Part shown: positions 55,601 to 64,000 of the stretch, one piece after another | How the letters are laid out: each line of letters starts with the position of its first letter | How positions within the stretch are numbered: the stretch's first letter is position 1 | DNA from: Zoroaster sp. YZ-2022 | Taxonomy: Eukaryota; Echinodermata; Asteroidea; Forcipulatida; Zoroasteridae | Direction of reading: 5' to 3' | DNA length: 64,000 nt | Assembly (NCBI GenBank): GCA_029582265.1 | Contig: CM055823.1 | Coordinates: 29,479,560-29,543,559, forward strand | Position numbers and translations under genes: made by a program | The notes under the pieces: model-generated | Told to the model about the DNA's origin: nothing | Databases searched by the model: none | Seen by the model: the letters and a program-made list of their open reading frames with translations, nothing else

Positions 55601-57748
55601 TTATCTTGTGTCAGTAGACTCCACCCAGGTATCAGGTGAGTTACAGTTACCCATACTGCCTTGCGGTATATATTGATCACGATGACTCGAACTCGATCTA
55701 GTTTACAGAAACAGTCTCTTCGTTCTTCAGAAACAATTCGCTGTACATAAAACAATAGTTTGTGTAGGTTATGTCAGGCCAAATTATAGGGCATGCATAA
55801 ATGAAAAACATTAGTTTGTGTACGTTATATCAGGCCAAATTAGGGCATGAGAGTTCCTGATTTAATTTGTCCTACGTCGAAGTTTGTATAGCACTGCACA
55901 CACTGTAAAAATGGTGTTTATAGAAATTAAACACCTTTCTAAACACTTGGCTTGTGTACTCACTTTATCACATGTTTAGCCTATGCTTTTCTGTGATGTG
56001 TTTGAATGATAAATATCATTTAAACGCTTTCGAAAATGTGTTTAAATTCTGAACACCATTTTTACATTGTACTCAGTGCTTTCCGAGTGTCTGTGAAAAA
56101 TACTTCATAGGCGACTCGGGCGGGATTCGAACCCACGACCTCCTGCGTACTAGTGCAGACGTCTTAACTTTTCGACCACCGAGAGCGCATGGTCCCCTTC
56201 GCATATTTGGTCACCTTCGCACGTATGTCTACTGACCATATATACTGTCTTGTTTGTACTTCCCTTTTCCCTTTTGTTCCCGCCCACCCCTTTTCGACTA
56301 AGACCCTGGATCTGCGCCAGACATAGACTAACCTGTGTATCCTCATCACTGTCCTTCCAAAATATCACCCTTATCTGTGCGCTCCCAGTGCCTGCGATTT
56401 GCTTGCCGAACACACCCACCCGAAGACTCACGAACTCATACGATGACGGATTCGAAAACTGACATCGGGAACCTTCGGCTTTTCGTGTGGTTTTGGTGAT
56501 GATGGTGAAATTTGCTAGCTGGTTTGTCATCAAGGTGCAACGGTTGTCTTTGATGGAGTAAAAGCAGTCTAGGACTTTGTCCATGACTTGTTGTTTGGGT
56601 TTGTCCTCCTTGGATGACCCGTACTCCCAGACAATTATTTGTTGATTCAAAGATTTGTTAACGTCACTGTCGCCTTTCGTGATGGACAAAGGAACTGAGA
56701 GGACAACATCATTTGAGAATGTGTAGCCTGTCTTACCACACACGATGCTAGAGCTGATGGCTTCATCGCCGTCTTCCAACTCCAGAACATCTTGAGGAGA
56801 ATCAGGGTGGACATAAACGAAGATGGGTTCCCGTTCACCGCCCACAATGGCTTGAGGGGGGACGTAGAGGGACACTTTGTAAAAGGGGAGGGAGAGATAA
56901 CCCCCACGGTGATCAAACATCCCGCATGCGAAGCTATCGGACGAGAAGACAACACGTCCGTCCGCCACCTGTGTAGAGTAGCGTTCCATGGTTACTCCAC
57001 ATTGCTGGAAAATTTCATCCAGGACGGGATCGACTGAGTGCAGCTCCCGGAGAAACCCCGTCGTCTTGGGTGTCGCCGTGTGGGGCTGGGAAGGACGTGT
57101 GAACAGCATTTCTTGTTTACGTTCTACTCGAAACCTCGGGGTTGGTATTGGACATCGTATGCTAGCGGGACCGACATCCTCCTTGATTTCGGTCTGAGGA
57201 CCTGAAAGTGCGTCATCTAACTGTGGATAGGTCTTAGCTGAGGCCCTGATTGGTGAAACAGTGGGTGCTCCTGAGGTTTGACCAAGGGGCTTCAAGCGGG
57301 GTTTTGAGACTGTGAACTTCTTGATTTCCTGTACAGTTGGAGCGTTTCCCATTGTTGAGGGTGGATCGAATTCAGACCTCTTTTGTGGCTGATGTGTGGG
57401 GAGAGGGCTTTTAATTGGCAGGCCACATGTAGTCGAAGAACCAGTGCCTACCTTTTGGCCTGTCTGTTTAATGGGCTTCGGCGGTGCGACAGGGGGAAAC
57501 GAGGACGTAGGACTCCCAACGGTCGGCCGCGGCTTGTTGCCTTCTCTGATGTTTTGGTAATGCTGAATTGGGTCCCGCTCCTGAGTCAGCCTTCCTATAT
57601 GGGTGACGTAACCCCCGCTCTTGTGTTTCGTTGAAGTGAGTCTAGCAGGCACGTATGGCGGTGTTTTTACGGTGTCGTAGATATAAGATGAAGTAGTAAC
57701 CGTTTGGGAGTCGGCTGGCTTACGACCACCAGGTACCGGTGATGACAT
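47310..57748 (-). CDS. ZU5-UPA-death-domain protein with repeated YEDV tail
   Basis: Seven exons on the minus strand, in order: 57748-56333, 53420-53214, 52291-52100, 51492-51358, 50786-49421, 49236-49090, 48283-47310. All borders are GT/AG and phases agree, giving 1478 residues. A stop two codons upstream makes ATG 57748 the first possible start. Residues 1-270 are proline-rich and disordered with SYIYDTV. Residues about 274-415 form a ZU5 domain ([41 protein letters not shown]). A partial UPA-like region follows to 541. A death domain spans about 596-680 ([35 protein letters not shown]). The rest is disordered with YETI, YDDV, and seven YEDV/YEDI motifs. No signal peptide or membrane segment is seen, so it is not an UNC5 receptor; it is probably a cytosolic adaptor. 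The domain order recalls UNC5, PIDD and MACC1/SH3BP4 relatives. I recognise the architecture but no named orthologue. Confidence 0.85.
47400..48240 (-). repeat. Coding 144-bp repeat (YEDV units) in the ZU5 gene
   Basis: The last exon contains six tandem units of about 48 residues, each starting [19 protein letters not shown] or a variant. They alternate between two types: one continues [16 protein letters not shown], the other [10 protein letters not shown] and [16 protein letters not shown]. The order is A-B-A-B-A' and a diverged sixth. A single related unit ([13 protein letters not shown]) is in the preceding exon. Confidence 0.95.
48757..48880. mobile_element. Fragment of CGATCAGAGCATACTG MITE
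   Basis: GTTTGCGGTGCAACCATGTG, GACGATCAGAGCATACTGAT and TTTTCAGAACTAATTACTA match the complete copy at 33325-33545 with internal losses. It lies in an intron of the ZU5 gene. Confidence 0.6.
49033..49062. repeat. Perfect 12-bp hairpin in a ZU5-gene intron
   Basis: TAGGTGTTCGTG and CACGAACACCTA are exact reverse complements around the loop TTGCAG. It lies 28 bases past the splice donor of the exon ending at 49090. Confidence 0.85.
51205..51300. mobile_element. Fragment of CGATCAGAGCATACTG MITE (second)
   Basis: ATCTCTTTTGAGCAGTAATT, ACGTTTCGGATCAGTATG and TTCTGATCGTCTTCAGTAGA match the left half of 17489-17743. It is truncated, ending near 51300, shortly before the death-domain exon at 51358. 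Confidence 0.65.
51651..51917. mobile_element. TTAA MITE in a ZU5-gene intron, twin of 25647-25916
   Basis: It runs from TTAACACTAACCACCCC to GGGGGTTAGGGTTAA with TTAA on both sides and is nearly identical along its length to the ACSS3 intron 8 copy. Confidence 0.85.
52381..52730. repeat. Two (AT)n arrays around a 133-bp insert
   Basis: AT dinucleotides fill 52381-52473 and 52606-52730; the second ends in ATATAG hexamers. The 133 bp between them is non-repetitive and starts GTCTGATGATCGCATAACGC. The layout suggests an insertion into a TA-rich target by a retroelement such as a Penelope-like element. Confidence 0.85.
52474..52515 (+). ncRNA. Candidate hammerhead-ribozyme motif
   Basis: The conserved core words are present in order: CTGATGA at 52476-52482 and GAAA at 52496-52499. 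Between them CGC and GCG could pair as stem II, with one mismatched pair at its base. After GAAA, AC and GT could form a short stem III, leaving GTT as cleavage triplet at 52506-52508, then ACA opposite the TGT before the core as a 3-bp stem I. Such minimal hammerheads are known from Penelope-like retroelements. The short stems make this tentative. Confidence 0.4.
53800..53990. mobile_element. Inverted repeat rich in GCGAAGCG
   Basis: TGCGAAAGCGAATGCGAAGC at 53820 and CTTCGCATTCGCTTTCGCGT near 53960 are inverted copies, flanking about 130 bases. Probably a MITE, in the first intron of the ZU5 gene. Confidence 0.6.
54470..54598 (-). mobile_element. tRNA-Leu-derived SINE head, reverse, truncated
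   Basis: GCAATTATGGTTAAGTGTC, TTGCTCAAGGACACAAGTG and AGACCGCTCGGCCACGACAC are the inverted head and start of the body shared by both SINE types; the tail is missing. First intron of the ZU5 gene. Confidence 0.8.
55230..55470. mobile_element. Palindromic MITE with CTCTTAAAACT ends
   Basis: CACTCTTAAAACTAGAGTGT and TTGAATCAACCTTTTAAGAG at the left are matched by inverted GATTCAACACTTGAGTTTTA at the right; inner GTTCGGTGAGTGACAAC pairs with GTTGTCACTGACCGAAC-type sequence. No coding content. Confidence 0.8.
55896..56072. mobile_element. Short MITE with TGTAAAAATGGTGTT ends
   Basis: The left end CACTGTAAAAATGGTGTT and right end AACACCATTTTTACA are inverted repeats, about 177 bases apart. First intron of the ZU5 gene. 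Confidence 0.8.
56110..56192 (-). mobile_element. tRNA-like SINE or tRNA pseudogene
   Basis: On the minus strand an A-box-like TGGTCGAAAAGTTAAGACG and a B box GGTTCGAATCCC stand at tRNA spacing, with CTGCACTAGTACGCAG as a possible anticodon arm. The acceptor ends pair poorly. It differs from the Leu-type SINE heads elsewhere in the window. Confidence 0.45.
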
Positions 57749-58172
57749 TGTTCAAGAATAATTTGGGATGTACATCTATATCAGCTGGATGTTTGAACAA
57801 GACCCGTTGAGGGAAGTCCTCTATCTATCGTTGACATATGCCTGCATTCGTTTAAGTTCTACATTCGATGTTTATAATTTTAAAATGGATTAAAGATATG
57901 CTGGTGGGGAAGTAACGTTTTCCAAATTATAGCATCAAGCTCCGAGGAGGAATGATGGACCCTTTCTGTGCGTGGATGATACGGCTGACTAATAAATTCT
58001 CTCCACTGTTTCTCTCCACTGTTTCTCTCCACTGTTTCTCTGCACAGTTTCCCGCAGACTAGAGAATAATACACTCTGGTAAATTATAAATGTGCATACA
58101 GTTCAGCTGGGATTGTCGTGTGAACCGTTCTCTTCCTGCCTAGTGTCCAAAATGTAAAATTTCGAAGAAATT
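57749..58172. promoter_or_regulatory. Putative 5' region of the ZU5/death-domain gene
   Basis: This non-repetitive stretch lies between the ATG of the minus-strand gene and a possible plus-strand exon at 58173. It has a small TTTCTCTCCACTG repeat (about 58002-58045). No clear TATA box is seen. The role as promoter is inferred from position only. Confidence 0.3.
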
Positions 58173-58267
58173 ATGGAGAATGACTCAAACTATAAGTCAT
58201 TCACTGCGTGTAATGACATTGGACAAGTACAGAAACACGACGTCGAAGCCGAGAAACTACCGTGGAG
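58173..58267 (+). CDS. Possible first coding exon of an unknown divergent gene
   Basis: From ATG 58173 the frame reads MENDSNYKSFTACNDIGQVQ, then KHDVEAEKLPW, up to a GAG-GTATGT splice-donor-like junction at 58267. Composition is polar and free of repeats. It would be head-to-head with the ZU5 gene. No further plus-strand exon of it was recognised before GTF2H1, so this may be chance. Confidence 0.2.
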
Positions 58268-58667
58268 GTATGTTGCTTCTCACGTCTCACCTCTGGGGAA
58301 AATATCAGTCATGAAGAGTCAACCATTTCTGTTAATATTAAAACTTTACTTCAGGATCTAAGACTGTCGACTGAATCTGTATCGAAAGTGGCGCTTGGAT
58401 TTATATTGTTTTAGCAATAACTTTGCCTATCAAGTATACTGTATAGATAGCCAGCCACAATTGTTTAAGCTGTTCTCAATTTCACTTTCGATTAAGAAAT
58501 TATACTGTTAGCACAGAATAAGATTAAAGTGGAAATTCCTTGTAAAGTGATTCACCGGTTATCGTGGAATCACAGATCAGAAATGACGTCACACAAATCG
58601 CATCTACTGTGCATGCGCGCAGCTTTCATAAACACTCGTAGGCCTACTGATAATAATTGTCCGAAAT

Positions 58668-58890
58668 TAAATGGGCAGTATCGTCACGATCAGGGCAGGC
58701 TTTCAACAGGGCATGGAATCGATGTCCTAGTTTAAGAACACAGTGGCTGAAAATTACTGACTCATTTATGCAGCAGCAACGGTAATAATAAGACCTTATC
58801 ATGCGGGGTATTATGGCAGTCGCCGAGTTAATCTAAACCTAGCATTCCGATTCCATGCCCTGTTGATTGTGACAATACTGTCCCTTTAAG
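58668..58890. mobile_element. Complete family D MITE
   Basis: The ends GGGCAGTATCGTCACGATCA and TGATTGTGACAATACTGTCC are inverted; GGGCATGGAATCGATGTCC and GATTCCATGCCCTGTTG lie inside. It is uninterrupted, like 18087-18305. Confidence 0.8.
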
Positions 58891-58929
58891 TTCGGACACA
58901 TCTATTTTTAGCAAAATAGGCTAAGGCCA

Positions 58930-59640
58930 AATAAAAAAGTGTCAGGTTTCTGGTCGTCGCGCGCGTCACCTCAGACCCGCACATCAGCATTTTTTATTTT
59001 TTATTTTTTAAATGTTATTTTTTATTTTTTAGTTGCTATGAAGCGATGTCCAATTAATTGCAGCCAAAATTGCTGGATCGATTGGAATTCTGCCGTGCTG
59101 TGTTTTGAACGCTTTTTTCACATAGGGGTTAGCCTTGGTTCAAAACCGTGTTTGTATGTTTTTGATACACGATCCGACGTCGCTACACGAACGCTACAAT
59201 CACGAACTGCTACCACACACACGAACCGCTATCAAACACAGTCTTGGGAACTTCGTAGAATCTCCCCCCAAAAACAGGGGGAAACCACTACGCATGCGTC
59301 AATTTAAAATGTAGCACGGCCCACATTTTTGGTGCGCACGCGCACAAAAAACAACGGACTGCCGTGTTCATTGATCGACAACTTTTGTCCGATTTGTGAA
59401 GCCACTCATGTAGCCACCATACTTTGTATTAAATGGGAAATTTTGTCTGATTCCAATAACCGCGTAGGACTATACATGTATCACATATTTCATGGGTTGG
59501 GGGAAAATAAATAGATAAAATAAAAAATAAATATATAAATAAAAAAATAAAATAAAAAACCGCCACCCCACCAATTCGTACTGTGATATGACCAGAAACC
59601 AGAGACTTTATTTGTTGGCCTAATAGCAATCAATGATATT
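58930..59640 (+). mobile_element. Family K interspersed repeat with insertions
   Basis: CCAATTAATTGCAGCCAAAA, GATTGGAATTCTGCCGTGC and TAGCCACCATACTTTGTATT match 33130-33660. About 59130-59370 contains unrelated sequence that interrupts the match, and an A/T-rich tract lies at 59508-59560. Confidence 0.6.
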
Positions 59641-60652
59641 GTAAATTCAAACCAAGCATACGGATCTGTAATCTTTCAATCCTTGAAAGGGTTGATTTCC
59701 ACACTCACAAGCAATACCTTCAATTGTACACTACTGTTATTTTCTGACCGTTACTTCTGTCCATTGTATAATAGTTACGCAATTGCCACTAATTCATTAA
59801 AACAATTCAGTTAATTGTTAATGAATTCTTAAAAGTGAGTGACATCCGCGTAATTTTTTGGGGGTGGTATGGTTCAAAAAGGGAACTTGTTATATGGAGG
59901 GGGAGGGGGTGCCGGGATTTTCAGGCCGAGGCACTGTGTTTTTTGGGGGAACTAAACTCTGCACGGGTGTAGAGTGGGGTGACACAATGATTATTTATGC
60001 CACTTTTTAGTACATGTACATGCAAATATTAGTACATGACTCCATTAAGGAACAGAAAAACAAATATATTCAGTTACAAATTTCAAGTAAAAACACATTA
60101 AAGGTACGTAATTTTTTTTCTAGGATAAGTGACCCTTCATTAACTTTTTTTTTAAAATTTATTAATTTTTTTGGTGGGGGGGGGGGAGGGTATACGCACG
60201 CAGGCTTCGTGCGTGTCGCGTCGGGCTGTTTCGTTTTCGTTTTCGTTTTCGTTAAATAAATGACAACAAGAGAGGGCGCATGTCATAGATGGCGCATGTT
60301 ATACTGTCGGCATATTAACGTGTGTCACGTCGAATCAGTGGTTGATCATGGCGTGACGACTGATCGTAGCATTTAATAGATAAAACTTAGGCCCTATATC
60401 CTGTTTGTCACGCAATTTGTAGCATATTAACATTTTTATAAGAATAAAGAGGTGAGTTGTATAACGTTAAGTGTACAATAATGTTAAAAACTGTGTAAAT
60501 AAAGTGTGTATGAACAAGTGTAACGTAGCCATGGACCATGAGATGGTTGCCTTGCCCTTGTATTTGTTGGAAGTGATCACTGCTGGCTCGGCTTAGTTTC
60601 AGAAATGTGTTGTTTTTGTAGGCCTACATATCACACCCGCCCAATTGCCGAT
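59641..60652. other. Intergenic DNA, no recognised gene
   Basis: Mixed AT-rich sequence with a G-run at 60175-60188 and a (GTTTTC)n stretch at about 60230-60252. It may contain an untranslated GTF2H1 exon, but I cannot identify one. Confidence 0.3.
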
Positions 60653-60741
60653 GGAAAGAATGTCGTATCCAACCGCCACTTTTTCTCCTTCATTATAACC
60701 AATAATGTAATCTTACCTGCTCAGTAAGGTGGAGAACATAT

Positions 60742-61120
60742 GGAGTGTCGTGGCCGAGCGGTCTAGCGCACCGAACTCAAGTTCTGGTGTTGCCAGCAGC
60801 AGGGTGTGGGTTCGAGCCCCGGTCGTGACACTTGTGTCCTTGAGCAAGATACTTAACCATAATTGCTTCGTCCTTCGGATGGGACGTTAAGCCGTAGGTC
60901 CCGTGTACTAGATTAAGTAATGCACGTAAAAGAACCCAGAACACTTATCGTGGAAGTGTAAGGGGTTTACCCTGGTGTTTCTGGTTCACATTGCAAGTGC
61001 CCTTGTTTACAGGTTTCCTCAGGCTTTCGAGCTTACAGTGCTTAAGTGCGCTTTTCTGAGGCATCCCTTGGTTTCATTACCAGAAATGATAAATGAAATG
61101 AAATGAAAAATGAAATGATA
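60742..61120 (+). mobile_element. tRNA-Leu-derived SINE, tail type 2 (full length)
   Basis: The head has A box TGGCCGAGCGG, anticodon-loop CTCAAGT and B box GGTTCGAGCCC. The tail differs from type 1: GGATGGGACGTTAAGCCGTA, GGTCCCGTGTAC, AAAGAACCCAGAACACTTA, and it ends in (AAATG)n. Confidence 0.85.
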
Positions 61121-61202
61121 GATAGACATGAAGTCATGATATGATGATGTAGCCCCATTCTACATGTTCTAGGAGTAGGACTAGGAGGCCCAACGACCTT
61201 CC

Positions 61203-61735
61203 CTTGGCCCTAACGTTAGTGCCACATATGACATGTACAAAAATGGAGCGATTTTTTTTCTCCAACTTTTGATCTGCTAATTATTACACAACCTAAAACT
61301 TAATAATTAGGTAACCTTGCCCAAGCCGACACTTTTGGCATAAAATCCATTTTTCTGGGATATCTCACTTTCATGAAATTTTTGAAACATCTTTGGAAAA
61401 AAAATAAATAAAATAAAATAAAATTTAAGGTGCAACTACAGAATGCAGGGCCACACCGAGGGGTTTACTTATTATAAATTTACGTAATCTGACTTAAAAA
61501 TACCCAACTGCGGTTCCTAGGTCAAATTCAGACAAAGGGAAATAATTGGCCCCGCATTCTATAGGTATTCCAAATTTAAATTTCACCAAAATTACCGATT
61601 TCACAATAGTAAACTTTATGGCAAAAGTGTCTGCTTGGGCAAGCTTACCTAATCACAAAGTTTTAGATCGTAATAATTAGCAGATCAAAAGTTGAAAAAT
61701 CGCTCCATTTTTGTACATGTGGCACTAGGGCCAAG
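61203..61735. mobile_element. 530-bp palindromic element
   Basis: The left arm (CTTGGCCCTAACGTTAGTGC, ACAAAAATGGAGCGATTTTT, AACTTTTGATCTGCTAATTA, TTGCCCAAGC) is mirrored by the right arm (GCTTGGGCAA, TAATTAGCAGATCAAAAGTT, AAATCGCTCCATTTTTGT, GCACTAGGGCCAAG). Arms exceed 150 bases. No coding content. Confidence 0.85.
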
Positions 61736-62189
61736 TACGGAGGGAGTCCAGTGTATTGGTCCTAAAATGGGGCTAATAGTAATATAGACGATGATGGACA
61801 TATTCTTCAAATTATTCCAGAATATTTGTTTAATGAAAAATCTGGCATTTTGGTATACAATGACTTCCTCAGTCATGTCATGATCTTGTCACCTTTCCCC
61901 AATAGTGGCCAACACGGTCATCGTACATGCGCAGTGGCAACTATAATATGATTTGCCTGTTTTCTGAAGGGGAGAATTTTTTTAGAAGCGAAATAAAGTC
62001 CGAAAACCAACATAAAAGTGAATTTTAAAGATAGTTTTCACTTTCTGTACCCCCAAAAATCGATAGAATCATTTTTGAACTAGTTTGTGGTTGCAAAAAA
62101 ATGACAAAAACACCCTTAAAAAGTGGCGGTTGTGTATGACATTCTTTCCACCGATATAACTAACGTTAGTTTTTCATGATAGTTTATTT

Positions 62190-62447
62190 GGAAAGAATGC
62201 AGAATACAACTGTCCCTTTTTTTTATCCAAATGCTGACAGATATCACAGATTTTCCTTCAAAAGATGATAGAGGACACACCTAAGGAGAGGAAAGTGTAG
62301 TCAAGTGAGGATTGGAAACAGTATTTTGAGAGATTTTGAGCAATGAATATATGCACATCCAGTGAGATGTTGGCCATTTTGTTGTCTGCTAAAAACACAT
62401 GCTTAGACATTGTGCCACAAGTGGCAGTTGGGTTCGACATTCTTTCC
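62190..62447. mobile_element. Short GGAAAGAATG-end MITE (copy 1)
   Basis: It runs from GGAAAGAATGCAGAATACAA to TTGGGTTCGACATTCTTTCC with inverted ends. GTAGTCAAGTGAGGATTGGA and GTGAGATGTTGGCCATTTTG are shared with 63390-63632. Confidence 0.85.
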
Positions 62448-62513
62448 ATTTATTTTCATAATCTGCTCGAAACTGTTAAAAATTTAAACGCTAATTCACA
62501 CAAAACTTACGGT

Positions 62514-63055
62514 TAAAGGGACAGTATCGTCACGTTCTGCAATCAGAGCAGACTTTCAACAGGGCATGGAATCGGTGTCCCAGTTCAAGAAGAACACAGT
62601 CACTGAAATTTACTGGCTCATTAACCCTCCTACAATCAGTGCAATTTTTGAAACAATCCATTCAGGCCACTCCAAGCCATTAGCTGTTGCCAGTGCCCTC
62701 CTATGGTTACCCTTCTGTGCACTGTCACACCACTGAGATTACAGGGTAAGGTGGTCTCCCATCGATACATTGCAGGCCATACTAATATGTTCAAACATTT
62801 ACAGTATCCTTGGGTGGCACACAGTTGATTTTGTAAGATTACTTGGAAAGGACAGCAGGCTTGTACATGTATGTACTGAAGGTTGCTCAAGACCAGAATT
62901 TTGTGGATCGGAGTGGCCTCCATGTGTAGGAGGCTTAATGCAGCAGCAACGGTAATATGGCCTTATCATGTGCGATATTATTTTCAGTCGTTGAGTTAAT
63001 CTAAAACTAGCAATCCAATTCCATGCCCTGTTGATCGTGACGATATTGTCCCTTG
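62514..63055. mobile_element. Family D MITE interrupted by a TTAA element
   Basis: The outer parts form one family D copy (AAAGGGACAGTATCGTCACG to GATCGTGACGATATTGTCCC). At 62621-62938 it is interrupted, with TTAA on both sides of the insert, exactly where intact copies read CTCATTTATGCAGCAG. Confidence 0.85.
62621..62938. mobile_element. TTAA-CCCTCCTACA MITE nested in a family D MITE
   Basis: The ends TTAACCCTCCTACA and TGTAGGAGGCTTAA are inverted repeats. The host sequence resumes without loss on either side, which directly shows TTAA as the duplicated target. Confidence 0.85.
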
Positions 63056-63177
63056 AAATAATGGTATCCTAGGTCATGTAACGTTAGGTACAGTTTGAAT
63101 AAGGCATCAGCTAATTTTGTTTGCTTGAAAAAAATCCAAATTGTTAAAAGTTTGAATTCCCCCCCCCCCCCCCACAG

Positions 63178-63346
63178 CATTAGAAGGAAGGAATGGCAAC
63201 CTCATCTGAGGAGGTGCTACTGATCGTCAATCAGGTGCGTCTTCACAAGAGTGATGGTTCCCTGTACCTGATGGCAGAGCGTCTTGCCTGGCAGGATGAT
63301 AATAAAGATTATTTCACCGTCAGTCATCATTACAGAGATATCAAAC
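63178..63346 (+). CDS. GTF2H1: TFIIH subunit p62 (GTF2H1), first coding exon
   Basis: p62 is a core subunit of TFIIH, which acts in RNA polymerase II initiation and nucleotide excision repair in the nucleus. The exon starts after a CCCACAG acceptor at 63177; the ATG is at 63193, and the exon ends at 63346 before GTAAGA. The 51 whole codons read [20 protein letters not shown], then [13 protein letters not shown] and [11 protein letters not shown]. This matches the start of the N-terminal PH-like domain of animal p62 closely. The acceptor in front means an untranslated exon lies upstream. The other exons lie beyond the right edge. Confidence 0.93.
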
Positions 63347-63389
63347 GTAAGATTTCTTGTCATAATCATTTCAAAGATCTTCCTTTCTA

Positions 63390-63632
63390 GGTAAGAATGT
63401 AGGATACAACCGCCACTTTCTATCCAAATAATATCACAGATCCTTTAAAAGACGATAGAGGACACACCTAAGGAAAGGAAAGTGTAGTCCAGTGAGGATT
63501 GGAACATATTTTGGGAGAATTTGAGCAATGAATGTATGCACATCCAGTGAGATGTTGGCCATTTTGTCGTCTGCTAAAAACACATGTTTAGACATTGTGC
63601 CACAAGTGGCAGTTGGGTTCAACATTCTTTCC
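63390..63632. mobile_element. Short GGAAAGAATG-end MITE (copy 2)
   Basis: Its interior is about 90% like 62190-62447 by eye, ending TTGGGTTCAACATTCTTTCC; the left end is slightly decayed (GGTAAGAATGTAGGATACAA). It starts 43 bases after the GTF2H1 exon donor. Confidence 0.85.
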
Positions 63633-64000
63633 ATTTATTTTCATAATTTGCTCAAAACTGTTAAATAAAAACACTTATTTTCAACATTCTTTCCCCTTTG
63701 TACATTACATGGACTATACCATGGTTTGTCAATGACATCATAAACATTTGTGACGCAATTATAACACCTTCAAATTTGTGTAAGGTTAATTTATTTTTAC
63801 AAATAAGATGAGTTGTGGATCAACCTTATTGAAGTTTGCCATTTATAACCAAGTAAATGTTTGTCTAAGATGATGACCTCATTTAGATGATGAAGTCGTG
63901 ATTTGTGTGAACAATAAAACAATAGATCAAATCATATAAGGTGGGGAAACTTATATTGTCAAAGATAACTTGAGCTTTGGACTTCATAGGGGTCAATATG

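Larger units (their letters stand above)
60653..62149. mobile_element. 1.5-kb element with GGAAAGAATGTCGTAT ends
   Basis: The left end GGAAAGAATGTCGTATCCAA plus CCGCCACTTT and the right end AAAGTGGCGGTTGTG plus GACATTCTTTCC are inverted repeats. Short relatives are at 62190-62447 and 63390-63632. A SINE (60742-61120) and a 530-bp palindrome (61203-61735) lie inside. Confidence 0.75.

Noticed and set aside
56150..56332. Continuation of the first ZU5-gene exon to the stop at 56150
   Set aside because: A good GTTAGT donor stands at 56332, UPA similarity stops there, and the continuation runs into a tRNA-like element. It could still be a minor unspliced form.

Overview
The window is animal nuclear DNA. 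The genes are split by GT-AG introns, and every exon join I propose keeps the reading frame. Most of the sequence is intron, tandem repeat and short transposon-derived DNA. The abundance of inverted-repeat elements, a tRNA-Leu-derived SINE and long minisatellites suits a marine invertebrate, perhaps a deuterostome such as an echinoderm, hemichordate or amphioxus. That placement is inference and I cannot fix a species. Two neighbouring genes, SCYL2 and ACSS3, are both on human chromosome arm 12q, so their linkage here may be old.

Layout. 1-9.3 kb (+): the last four coding exons of SCYL2, a clathrin-coat pseudokinase, with large minisatellites in its introns. 9.3-18.8 kb: intergenic, with a single-copy TTAA element, the 3' end of a LINE that runs into a 48-bp array, nested MITEs, and a 44-bp array split by a hAT element. 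18.9-39.5 kb (+): a complete 16-exon ACSS3 gene (mitochondrial acyl-CoA synthetase, 709 aa). Its introns hold a 76-bp array, two large 81-bp arrays in opposite orientation, SINEs and many MITEs. 39.5-47.2 kb: a nested MITE complex carrying a THAP zinc-finger fragment, AT-rich DNA, and a 92-bp array. 47.3-57.7 kb (-): a complete seven-exon gene model for a 1478-aa cytosolic ZU5-UPA-death-domain protein with many tyrosine motifs and a tandemly repeated tail. I cannot give it a standard gene name. 57.7-63.2 kb: intergenic or 5' region full of nested repeats. 63.2-63.3 kb (+): the first coding exon of GTF2H1 (TFIIH p62), which continues beyond the window.

The genes do not form an operon or a single pathway. 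The features that tie the window together are structural. First, several TTAA-flanked MITE families occur both as single-copy elements and as versions whose interior has become a minisatellite, which suggests that MITEs seed the arrays. Second, two inverted 81-bp arrays abut the donor of ACSS3 exon 10 and the acceptor of exon 15, so the pre-mRNA could fold and loop out exons 11-14 in frame. Third, the unnamed ZU5/death-domain gene looks like a phosphotyrosine scaffold.
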